Origin: a virus
Strand: one strand, 5' to 3'
Virus record (IMG/VR): IMGVR_UViG_3300044675_005482
Location: 1-64,000 of that record
DNA length: 64,000 nucleotides
The stretch's first letter is position 1. Every line of letters begins with the position of its first letter. Shown here piece after piece: positions 52,657-59,181 of the stretch. Under the pieces are notes generated by a model, which worked only from the letters and a program-made list of their open reading frames with translations, had not been told where the DNA came from and ran no database searches. A program made the position numbers and the translations under genes.

Positions 52657-52854
52657 ATGACAAACAGCAATCCAGAAAAATTTGAATTAGTCATAACTGC
52701 CTTGCAGCAAAGAATAGGTGAACTTGTCTCAAACTATGAGACTCAAATTGCTATTCTTCGTGCAGACCTTACTCAATTAGTAAAAGAAAAGGAATCAAAA
52801 GATGGGGCTATTCAAGAGTACTCAGACTCCCTTAATAATCTCACAGCCAACTAA
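52657..52854 (+). CDS. Small coiled-coil protein, third in the row (65 aa)
   Basis: A 65-residue helical protein with heptads (LQQRIGELVSNYETQIAILR) followed by a lysine/glutamate-rich stretch. It is not clearly related in sequence to the two preceding small proteins but has the same size and character. It overlaps the next gene by 53 bases in a different frame. Function unknown. Confidence 0.55.
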   Translation: MTNSNPEKFELVITALQQRIGELVSNYETQIAILRADLTQLVKEKESKDGAIQEYSDSLNNLTAN

Positions 52855-53200
52855 TTTCCCATCTGGCATAGCAGTTAAAACAGACAAGAATACATATTGG
52901 ATTAAAGATTCTAAAAGGTATAAGTTAATATCTGACCGTGCTGCAAACTCATGGTCATTTACAACTGTTAATGCCACAGAAGAAGCTTTATCTAGCACAA
53001 AGCTTGTTGGCAAGCTAGGATTTAGAGATGGAACCTTGATAAAAAACATCTCAGATGGTAAAATGTATTTAGTATCACAGAATAAACTAAGACACATTTC
53101 TGACCCAGATCTATTTTTAAAATATGGTTTAGACAGATCAAAGGTTATAGAAGTATCTGATGCAGAAATTAAGTCACATGATTTAGGAGAAAATTTATAA
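52802..53200 (+). CDS. Beta-rich virion-associated protein (132 aa)
   Basis: A 132-residue protein. YWIKDSKRYKLISD (about 32-45), DGKMYLVSQNKLRHISDP (about 86-103) and KVIEVSDAEIKSH form a repeated blade-like pattern known from actinophage and bacterial surface proteins that report on a displayed value (VYLIENGKRR type). It starts at the ATG at 52802, inside the previous gene, after aaaggaa. Its stop overlaps the next ATG by one base. Probably a minor fibre or adsorption component. Confidence 0.55.
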   Translation: MGLFKSTQTPLIISQPTNFPSGIAVKTDKNTYWIKDSKRYKLISDRAANSWSFTTVNATEEALSSTKLVGKLGFRDGTLIKNISDGKMYLVSQNKLRHISDPDLFLKYGLDRSKVIEVSDAEIKSHDLGENL

Positions 53201-53622
53201 TGGCATTTAATGATGGAGAGCCTTTAGACGCTGCAAAGCTTGGGGCATTAGAGCTACAGATTAATAATCTAAGCGCTAATATACCAAAGATTGGTGCATC
53301 TACTACAAATGTTACTGTAAATAATCAGACAGTCCAGCAAGCAAATATTCCACAAATAGTAGGAAATGCATTTGGAGAACCATGGGCATTAAAATTAGGA
53401 CACAATACTAAAGACTTTCAGTTTCCAGGAACTGGATTAAATAGCATTCCTAAGGCAGTGATTCTTACTACAAGACACGGTGGGTCTAAGAATGTTTGGA
53501 CTCCAGCGGTAGGTACAAAAACTGGAAGCATAACACAATCTGGTTTTACGGCACACGTATTCTTGCCAAGTGGTTGTACTCCACACAATATCTATATCAG
53601 CTATATGGCAATCTGCTACTAG
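53200..53622 (+). CDS. Last gene of the structural block (140 aa)
   Basis: A 140-residue protein with a helical N-terminus (LDAAKLGALELQINNLSANI) typical of trimeric fibre bases, and a beta-rich C-terminal half ending HNIYISYMAICY. It looks like a small fibre tip. The TTGACA of the next promoter begins one base after its stop codon, closing the structural region. Confidence 0.55.
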   Translation: MAFNDGEPLDAAKLGALELQINNLSANIPKIGASTTNVTVNNQTVQQANIPQIVGNAFGEPWALKLGHNTKDFQFPGTGLNSIPKAVILTTRHGGSKNVWTPAVGTKTGSITQSGFTAHVFLPSGCTPHNIYISYMAICY

Positions 53623-53650
53623 TTGACAACACAAGTTAATATGTTACACT
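53623..53650 (+). promoter_or_regulatory. Strong promoter of the replication block
   Basis: Perfect TTGACA (53623-53628), 16-bp spacer, TACACT (53645-53650) directly after the last structural gene. The -10 lies in a palindrome and a terminator hairpin follows within about 40 bases, so this promoter is probably tightly controlled. Confidence 0.75.
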
Positions 53651-53663
53651 TACGGTGTAACAT
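53641..53663. promoter_or_regulatory. Operator-like palindrome over the -10
   Basis: Perfect 9-bp arms atgttacac (53641-53649) and gtgtaacat (53655-53663) surround ttacg. The arms cover the -10 hexamer and the predicted start site, the classic place for a repressor dimer. The repressor gene is not recognised in this window. Confidence 0.65.
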
Positions 53664-53664
53664 C

Positions 53665-53689
53665 AAAGTCACGCACCCGTGACTTTTTT
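53665..53689 (+). terminator. Terminator between late and replication blocks
   Basis: aaagtcacg (53665-53673) pairs perfectly with cgtgacttt (53678-53686), with a cacc loop and a TTTTTT run. It would end late transcripts, but it also lies downstream of the strong promoter at 53623, so transcripts from there need antitermination or partial read-through. Confidence 0.85.
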
Positions 53690-53705
53690 CGTATAAAGGC
53701 GAACA

Positions 53706-54506
53706 ATGAGCAACGATTTAAAGTGGATGCTTTCATCCGACCAGCAGTTTCCGTATCAAGACGACAAGATGATTGCCCTATGGTTTAAGGTAATGAAATG
53801 GTTCAAGCCAGACGTTGTAGACTATCTTGGCGATACAGATGACCAAGCTTGCTACAGCAAGTATACAGAAGGAAGATCGGCTGAGTTTTTAAACTATCAC
53901 AAGACAGAAAGCGGAGACCTCATTGTTCCAATGATGCGTCACGAAGCAAAGGGTGCAAGAGATTTCTATGCAAAGACAAGAGACATGCTTCCAGATGCTC
54001 AATTATTTTCTGCTTTAGGTAATCACGACATTAGAGTATTTAATTATGTAGATGCAAAGCTTCCAGAGTATATTAGCGAAGTAACTCCAGAATCTTTGTG
54101 GAGCCTTGACTCTTTAGGATACGAATACATTTATTACAATGAACTTCCTAAGCGCCGCTTTGGAGACATACATGTACACCATGGACTTTCTGTTTCAGCA
54201 ACTGGTGCTGTTAGAAAAGACATGGAAGATTTACAGGTTTCATTAATTCGTGGCCACTCACACAGAATTGCTTCGCATATGGTAACATATGAACTTAGAA
54301 ATAATGGAGAGGGAGAAACTCTGCGTGGCTATGAAATTGGACATATGTGTGATGAAAAGAGTGATGGCATGAAGTATAGCCAGCATCATGACTGGCAAAA
54401 GGGGTTTGCAGTTGCACATATTGTAAACGACTATCCACACATTCAAATGATTCACGTATCCCCAGACTACTCATGCGTAGTGGATGGAAAGGTGTTTACT
54501 TTATAA
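53706..54506 (+). CDS. Calcineurin-like metallophosphoesterase
   Basis: A 266-residue phosphoesterase with dinuclear metal-site motifs: SSDQQ (10-14), LGDTDD (41-46), GNHD (105-108), HVHHG (156-160) and RGHSHR (182-187). The first motif lacks the usual DxH histidine (Asp12-Gln-Gln), which could alter one metal ligand. In phage replication modules such enzymes act on nucleic acids, nucleotides or phosphorylated proteins; this sequence does not tell. It heads the replication cluster behind the regulated promoter. RBS aaaggcg. Confidence 0.85.
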   Translation: MSNDLKWMLSSDQQFPYQDDKMIALWFKVMKWFKPDVVDYLGDTDDQACYSKYTEGRSAEFLNYHKTESGDLIVPMMRHEAKGARDFYAKTRDMLPDAQLFSALGNHDIRVFNYVDAKLPEYISEVTPESLWSLDSLGYEYIYYNELPKRRFGDIHVHHGLSVSATGAVRKDMEDLQVSLIRGHSHRIASHMVTYELRNNGEGETLRGYEIGHMCDEKSDGMKYSQHHDWQKGFAVAHIVNDYPHIQMIHVSPDYSCVVDGKVFTL

Positions 54507-54691
54507 TGTGGTGCCAAAAATGTAATGGCAGGGTTTTTGTAGATAGAGTATTTTCACAAAAATTACATATGGAGCTATTCTGCATAATGTGTGGAAAGCG
54601 TTGGATGATTAATAAGGAAACGAGTGCTTTCGGTAAATGGCTAGATCAAAAAGAAACGGCAAATCAAAAAGCTTACGGTATTTCTTCCTAA
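54506..54691 (+). CDS. Small zinc-ribbon protein (61 aa)
   Basis: A 61-residue protein starting at the TAATG overlap with the phosphoesterase stop. Two CxxC knuckles, WCQKC (2-6) and FCIMCGKRW (about 25-33), form a typical zinc ribbon. Small zinc ribbons in phage early regions often bind nucleic acid or RNA polymerase, but no specific role can be stated. It overlaps the next gene by 55 bases. Confidence 0.6.
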   Translation: MWCQKCNGRVFVDRVFSQKLHMELFCIMCGKRWMINKETSAFGKWLDQKETANQKAYGISS

Positions 54692-55116
54692 ACGATAAGA
54701 TACATAAGGTATTAAAGCTTTCAAGGTCTAAAGACGAATTGGTTGCTTGGTGCTATCCAGACAAAAAAAGATATATGTACTCCTATTCTCAAGTTAAAAA
54801 GCATATGGAGAATGCATACGATCTAACTGAAGTTGGATCAATGCTGGGCAAGCACAGAGTAACCATACTTGATTATATACTTGAAGGAAAGATCGTTGCC
54901 CCACAGAAAGTTTATCCAATAGGCAATCCAGAAAGCACATGGTCAAAGTATATGTTTAATCAAAAAGACATATACGGATTACATGAGTTTATTTTAGATT
55001 CAGGGCATGCTTCAAACATGCCTTCTAAAATAGAATTAACAGCGCTTCTCAAACACAACATTATATTGTATACTAAGACCGAATCGGGATTCGTACCAGT
55101 ATGGAAGGCGGAGTAG
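54637..55116 (+). CDS. HTH DNA-binding protein
   Basis: A 159-residue basic protein. Residues 63-90 (LTEVGSMLGKHRVTILDYILEG) form a MerR/excisionase-like helix-turn-helix, followed by a wing (YMFNQKDIYGLHEFI). The N-terminus is lysine/arginine-rich. It may be the regulator of this region, for example of the palindrome at 53641-53663, but that is speculative; MerR-type HTHs in actinophages are often small accessory replication or excision proteins. Confidence 0.6.
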   Translation: MARSKRNGKSKSLRYFFLNDKIHKVLKLSRSKDELVAWCYPDKKRYMYSYSQVKKHMENAYDLTEVGSMLGKHRVTILDYILEGKIVAPQKVYPIGNPESTWSKYMFNQKDIYGLHEFILDSGHASNMPSKIELTALLKHNIILYTKTESGFVPVWKAE

Positions 55117-55229
55117 TGGAAAAGGGAAGAACTGTTAACTGTGAGCTTTGTGGAAGAGACATAGAAGTTCGTTGGGGAATATTTGCTAACGAAACATTAT
55201 CAAGACATAAGAAGGCGGAACATAAATGA
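55101..55229 (+). CDS. C2H2-type mini zinc finger (42 aa)
   Basis: A 42-codon frame beginning at ATG 55101 (or GTG 55116) reads through CELCGRDIEVRWGIF and ends SRHKKAEHK, giving Cys-X2-Cys-X18-His-X4-His. It overlaps the preceding gene by 16 bases and the following ATG as ATGA. The zinc-finger ligands make a coding role likely despite the short length. Probable nucleic-acid-binding accessory of the replication cluster. Confidence 0.6.
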   Translation: MEGGVVEKGRTVNCELCGRDIEVRWGIFANETLSRHKKAEHK

Positions 55230-55429
55230 CAACGAAGGTAAAAGTAGACCTGTCTTTTACAAGAAATCTTGGGAACTATGAAAGCATTAAAATTGGAATA
55301 GGTATTGAAGATGATGTACGACAAGGTGAGAATGTTGATGCTGCAACAGAACGTGTATACAAATTTGTTGAAGATAAGCTAATCCAAAAAACTCGTGAGG
55401 TAGAAGAGGAGCTTAAGGGTGGCAAATGA
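55226..55429 (+). CDS. Small hypothetical protein (67 aa)
   Basis: A 67-residue protein with a beta strand pair (VKVDLSFTRN, IKIGIGIED) and a long C-terminal helix (ERVYKFVEDKLIQKTREVEE). It is of a type common in actinophage replication operons without known function. Overlaps both neighbours (ATGA at 55226). Confidence 0.55.
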   Translation: MTTKVKVDLSFTRNLGNYESIKIGIGIEDDVRQGENVDAATERVYKFVEDKLIQKTREVEEELKGGK

Positions 55430-55742
55430 TAGATCTCCATATATCTTAATGTCAATGTATCAGGCACTATATAAAGAAAGATATGGCACTGAGCCACGAA
55501 TGAATAAGTTTCGTGAGAAGTGGGCTATGCAAGATGTTATTGATAGTGTAGGATTAGATCGTGCAAAAGAGATACTGTCGTACTACTTTACACTGCCAAA
55601 GGGTGGCCACCCACTCCAATTCTTTCTGTATAACTTTGATAGAATAGATGCAGCTATTTCAGAGGCTGAAAAAGATAAAGAACGTCGTCGTTTGTTATTA
55701 GAGGAAACGAAAAATTTAGTTGAAAGAGGCGGCATAGAGTGA
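55419..55742 (+). CDS. Replication accessory protein, possible helicase loader
   Basis: A 107-residue, alpha-helical, basic protein starting with GTG (gaGGAG upstream). It precedes the DnaB-type helicase and overlaps it as GTGA. Its helical content (GLDRAKEILSYYFTLP, then ISEAEKDKERRRLLLEE) and place suggest a helicase loader or partner, but no sequence signature proves it. Confidence 0.45.
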   Translation: MANDRSPYILMSMYQALYKERYGTEPRMNKFREKWAMQDVIDSVGLDRAKEILSYYFTLPKGGHPLQFFLYNFDRIDAAISEAEKDKERRRLLLEETKNLVERGGIE

Positions 55743-56986
55743 ATACAGAAGCAACATTAATTTCTGCTGTATGTAAGAATAAAGATATTAGCACATTGCT
55801 GGCAGATAACGTAGACGAACTCTTTACATCGCATAGAGACATCTGGGAAGGTTTAAAATCTTATTACTATAAGTTTAAAGCTGTACCAGAAGCTGGTGTG
55901 CTGCTTGAAAAGTTTAAAGATTTTGAGATTGACCCAAACGCAAAAGCTGAGACTGGATACTATTTAGACAAACTAAAGAACGAGTATCTAACTAATAGGC
56001 TAAAGAATATTATTCTTAAGAGCGGCTCAATGCTTAAAGAAGATGCAGCATCTAGAGTTCTTGAGCAAATGCAAGTTCAGTTATCTTCTCTTAGCAAATT
56101 TACTAGCAATGTTAGAGATTTAGATGTTACTGATATTGAAAATGCTACAAAGCACTTTGAGGCGGTAAAGCTTAGGTCTGCTGAAATGGGTGGATCTCCA
56201 GGAATTAAAACTGGGTTTGAAGCTATTGATTTAGCATACCCAACTGGTATGGCTCCTGGACACCTTATAGTTGCTATTGGTTGGCCAGGCCGTGGTAAGA
56301 CATGGTTTACATCCTACCTCGCATGCAAGGCTTGGGAACAGGGATTCAAGCCAATGATTGTTTCACTTGAAATGTCACCAGAAAATATGCGTGACCGTAT
56401 ATTTACAATGTTAGGCTCTGGACTATTTCGTGCAAGTGATTTGTCAAAGGGTGACATTAACATTGACGATTTCCGTTCTTGGGGTAAAAAAAGATTTGAT
56501 GAAAAGAATGGATTCGTTCTTGTATCAAATGAGGGAATGGCAGAAGTTACTCCTGCAACTATTCAGGGTAAGATTGATCAGCACAAACCAGACTTAGTTA
56601 TTTTAGATTATCATCAGCTGTTTTCAGATAATAAAAAATCTATGGGTGCTACAGAGCGTAACATGAATATCTCTCGTGAGTTTAAAATGTTAGCAATGAG
56701 CAATAACATTCCTATTATTGATATTACTGCAGCAACTATGGACGATGTATCAGATCAGGATAATCCTCCGATGCTATCTCAGGTTGCTTGGTCTAAGGCT
56801 ATTGAATACGATGCTGATATGGCTATTGCAATTCATAAATATACTGGAACAAATATGGTTGAGGTGGTTTCAAGAAAGAATCGTCACGGCCAAGAGTTTG
56901 GCATGTATCTAGATTGGGATATCAACCGTGGTATTGTCAAAGAGATTTACGAAAATCCTTTTGCGAATGACGCACAAAAGAATTAA
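55739..56986 (+). CDS. dnaB: DnaB-type replicative helicase
   Basis: A 415-residue RecA-fold hexameric helicase that unwinds DNA 5' to 3' at the fork. The N-terminal domain (1-120) resembles DnaB-N. Walker A is GWPGRGKT (181-188), followed by MIVSLEMSPENMRDRI, and Walker B by LVILDYHQLF (about 284-293). The GTG start overlaps the upstream stop. It sits upstream of the primase, with which it should form a primosome. Confidence 0.9.
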   Translation: MNTEATLISAVCKNKDISTLLADNVDELFTSHRDIWEGLKSYYYKFKAVPEAGVLLEKFKDFEIDPNAKAETGYYLDKLKNEYLTNRLKNIILKSGSMLKEDAASRVLEQMQVQLSSLSKFTSNVRDLDVTDIENATKHFEAVKLRSAEMGGSPGIKTGFEAIDLAYPTGMAPGHLIVAIGWPGRGKTWFTSYLACKAWEQGFKPMIVSLEMSPENMRDRIFTMLGSGLFRASDLSKGDINIDDFRSWGKKRFDEKNGFVLVSNEGMAEVTPATIQGKIDQHKPDLVILDYHQLFSDNKKSMGATERNMNISREFKMLAMSNNIPIIDITAATMDDVSDQDNPPMLSQVAWSKAIEYDADMAIAIHKYTGTNMVEVVSRKNRHGQEFGMYLDWDINRGIVKEIYENPFANDAQKN

Positions 56987-57269
56987 AAGATTTCAGGTTG
57001 ATGTCGAGTTTGGTGATAATGCACAGATTATAAGCTTAAGGCCTCAGTACGAAAATTTGTTAGTGCACGACATGAGGTCAAAGGGATACGTTAGGGTACT
57101 TGACATAGACCCAGCGTTTTCGGTAGAATTTACAGGTGAAACATGGAAGTTCTTAATGACTCTTCATGGCGTATACGTAGGAAAGAAGAAGGCATGGCAA
57201 TCGGAGGGTATAATACAAAGCAAGTTGATACCACGCAATATTCCCCAGCACACATTAAGTCAATATTAA
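56967..57269 (+). CDS. Small protein between helicase and primase (100 aa)
   Basis: A 100-residue basic protein that I cannot assign. I start it at the ATG at 56967 (inside the helicase end); there is also an upstream ATG at 56928 in frame. ENLLVHDMRSKGYVRVLDIDPAF (about 27-49, outlined) is beta-alpha. It overlaps the primase gene by 127 bases in another frame, which is unusually long; the true primase start may be further downstream. Confidence 0.45.
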   Translation: MTHKRIKRFQVDVEFGDNAQIISLRPQYENLLVHDMRSKGYVRVLDIDPAFSVEFTGETWKFLMTLHGVYVGKKKAWQSEGIIQSKLIPRNIPQHTLSQY

Positions 57270-58192
57270 AATCAATTGGCTTAGAGATAGTTGGAGAAAC
57301 CAACAACGATTTCCTATGCTACTGCCCATTTCATTCAAATAGACATACATCAAGCTTTAGCGTAAGTCGTGAGAAAGGCGCTTTTATTTGTTTTAATCCA
57401 GCATGTGGAGAAGCTGGAACCTTATTAGATTTAGTTAAAAGAACAATGCAGAAGAATGATTTTGAGTCTATGAGGTTTATATCCTCAAAAGAAACAGAGG
57501 CATTAGAAAACTTTGATGAGCTACTTAATGATGCAGTATCAGACAAGCCTGTATTTGAAGAGTTTCCTTATGAAACCTTAGTTAAATTAAATGATGATTT
57601 GGTTACTGAATGGAAAGCCCAAAGGTACTTTGAGTCCAGAGGAATTACTATGGAGTCTGGAAAGTATTTTAATTTAGGGTATTCAAAAAATATGGACATG
57701 GTTACAGTGCCAGTTCACAGTCCAGACGGAATGCCAATTGGTATTGTAGGAAGATCAATAGAAGGAAAGTCATTTAAAAACAGCACAAACTTACCTAAAA
57801 GCAAAACTCTTTTTAATATTCACCGTGCTAAAAAGATTGGCGGAAATGTAATAGTTGTGGAGTCTAGCTTTGATGCAATCCGTGTGCATCAGGCTGGCTT
57901 CCCAAACGTTGTTGCTACCCTTGGTGGCTTTTTGTCAACAGAGCAACAGCATTTACTAAACAGATATTTTAATAAGATATTAATAATGACAGACTCAGAT
58001 TTAGCTGGCAGGCAATTAGGCTTAAGCATAGCTAATAAATTAAAGATGAAAGACCTCTTGTGGGCTTCTTACGAATATGGTAAGATATATCCACATGATG
58101 CAAAAGATGTGGGCGATATGACTGATGAAGAGATTAAAGCCTGTATTAAAAACGCTGTATCCGATATAGAATACAGATCCTGGAACTCGTGA
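57143..58192 (+). CDS. DNA primase (CHC2 and TOPRIM)
   Basis: A 349-residue primase. A CHC2-type zinc-binding domain includes CYCPFH (59-64) and CFNPAC (83-88), with Cys61, His64, Cys83 and Cys88 as ligands. The TOPRIM domain shows VVESSFDA (238-245) and MTDSDLAG (282-289), with Glu240, Asp284 and Asp286 in the expected places. It lacks the C-terminal helicase-binding domain of full DnaG. The ATG at 57194 is another possible start, which would shorten the overlap with the previous gene. Confidence 0.85.
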   Translation: MEVLNDSSWRIRRKEEGMAIGGYNTKQVDTTQYSPAHIKSILKSIGLEIVGETNNDFLCYCPFHSNRHTSSFSVSREKGAFICFNPACGEAGTLLDLVKRTMQKNDFESMRFISSKETEALENFDELLNDAVSDKPVFEEFPYETLVKLNDDLVTEWKAQRYFESRGITMESGKYFNLGYSKNMDMVTVPVHSPDGMPIGIVGRSIEGKSFKNSTNLPKSKTLFNIHRAKKIGGNVIVVESSFDAIRVHQAGFPNVVATLGGFLSTEQQHLLNRYFNKILIMTDSDLAGRQLGLSIANKLKMKDLLWASYEYGKIYPHDAKDVGDMTDEEIKACIKNAVSDIEYRSWNS

Positions 58193-58198
58193 TATAAT
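58190..58198 (+). promoter_or_regulatory. Extended -10 promoter of the SSB-like gene
   Basis: TGaTATAAT (TATAAT at 58193-58198) at the end of the primase gene, without a clear -35. A small hairpin (gatgg/ccatc) and an AAGGAG ribosome site follow before the ATG at 58245. Confidence 0.55.
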
Positions 58199-58244
58199 AC
58201 AAATACAGATGGATTTACACCATCAATTACACAAGGAGATATAA

Positions 58245-58916
58245 ATGAGTATAGTAAAAGGTCTAAAAGACTTAAACAAGGCACTAGATAAGCCAACATA
58301 CAGTGGCGGAGATGAAAACAAAGGTCGCTGGCTAAAGATTGAAGATGGCGAAAGCGTAAAGATCCGTTTCTTGCAGGAACTAGATCCAGATTCACCAACA
58401 TATAATGACAAGCTTGGTTGCGGATTTATCGCATTAGAGCACACAAACCCAAAGGATTACCGTCGTAAGGCTCTAGACACAATGGAGACCGAAGGCCGTG
58501 ACTGGGCAAACGAACAGCATCGTAAGGATCCAAAGGCTGGCTGGAAGGCAAAGACACGCCTTTACATCAACGTATTAGTAGATGACGGCAAGGAAGAACC
58601 ATACGTTGCAATCCTTTCACAAGGCACAAGTGGAAAAACAATCACACCTACTCTTATTGAGTATGCTGGCGAAATTGGAAGCATTACTAATCTGATGTGG
58701 CGCATTAAGCGTAATGGGCTTAAGACAGATACAAGTTACACAATCATTCCACTCGCAAAGGATGAGACCCCATTTGATTTCTCAGGTCTAGAATTGTTTG
58801 ATCTTGAGAAGACAGCAGTCAGACACGTTCCATATGCAGAGCAGGAAGCTTTTTATATGGGCGAAGGCGGAAGCGCAGAAGAGTCTTCTTCTACAAGCAG
58901 CAGCCTAGACTGGTAA
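58245..58916 (+). CDS. Single-stranded DNA-binding protein (phage type)
   Basis: A 223-residue protein whose layout resembles phage SSBs of the gp2.5/gp32 class: an OB-fold core (about 25-180, with GRWLKIEDGESVKIRFLQE) and a flexible serine- and glutamate-rich tail ending SSSLDW, an aromatic end typical of SSB tails that bind partner proteins. Own promoter, CGT/AAG codon bias and a terminator indicate high expression. Homology with a named family is not certain. Confidence 0.7.
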   Translation: MSIVKGLKDLNKALDKPTYSGGDENKGRWLKIEDGESVKIRFLQELDPDSPTYNDKLGCGFIALEHTNPKDYRRKALDTMETEGRDWANEQHRKDPKAGWKAKTRLYINVLVDDGKEEPYVAILSQGTSGKTITPTLIEYAGEIGSITNLMWRIKRNGLKTDTSYTIIPLAKDETPFDFSGLELFDLEKTAVRHVPYAEQEAFYMGEGGSAEESSSTSSSLDW

Positions 58917-58924
58917 CATTAAAT

Positions 58925-58954
58925 AATAGGGCCAGTCTATTGACTGGCCCTATT
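58925..58954 (+). terminator. Terminator hairpin overlapping the next promoter
   Basis: aatagggccagtc (58925-58937) pairs perfectly with gactggccctatt (58942-58954) around a four-base loop, followed by gtattt. It has 13-bp arms, the longest hairpin in the window, and the next promoter's -35 TTGACT begins inside its loop. The weak T-tract leaves open whether it terminates fully. Confidence 0.8.
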
Positions 58955-58968
58955 GTATTTAGTAGAAT
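58940..58968 (+). promoter_or_regulatory. Leaderless promoter of the polymerase operon
   Basis: TTGACT (58940-58945), 17-bp spacer and TAGAAT (58963-58968), then six bases and the ATG at 58975. The -35 falls within the terminator hairpin. No ribosome site is present, so the first gene is probably translated from a leaderless mRNA. Confidence 0.7.
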
Positions 58969-58974
58969 AGCAAC

Positions 58975-59181
58975 ATGATATCATACGAAATACCAGATCC
59001 ATTTACTACATTTGTTACTAAAAAGTATCAAAACTATACTGGAATGGCTTATGATTTCTTTGCCAGAGAATGGCATTTAAAGTGTGCTTGTTGCAAAGAG
59101 GATCTATATGCACCAAACAAAAAGCTTATGACAAAGATTAGACTTTATCATACTAGAAACGAATGCACAGGCGGATATTAA
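58975..59181 (+). CDS. Small zinc-binding protein (68 aa)
   Basis: A 68-residue protein starting at a leaderless promoter. CACCKEDL (37-44), then LYHTRNEC (about 57-64) give cysteine/histidine ligands that could bind one zinc. It is translated just upstream of DnaE with a TAATG overlap. Function unknown; a polymerase-associated role is a guess from operon position. Confidence 0.55.
   Translation: MISYEIPDPFTTFVTKKYQNYTGMAYDFFAREWHLKCACCKEDLYAPNKKLMTKIRLYHTRNECTGGY

Noticed and set aside
52802-52854. A frameshift joining the 65-aa coiled-coil gene to the next gene
   Set aside because: The second frame has its own ATG with aaaggaa upstream, and no slippery heptamer is seen in the overlap; a plain overlap is simpler.
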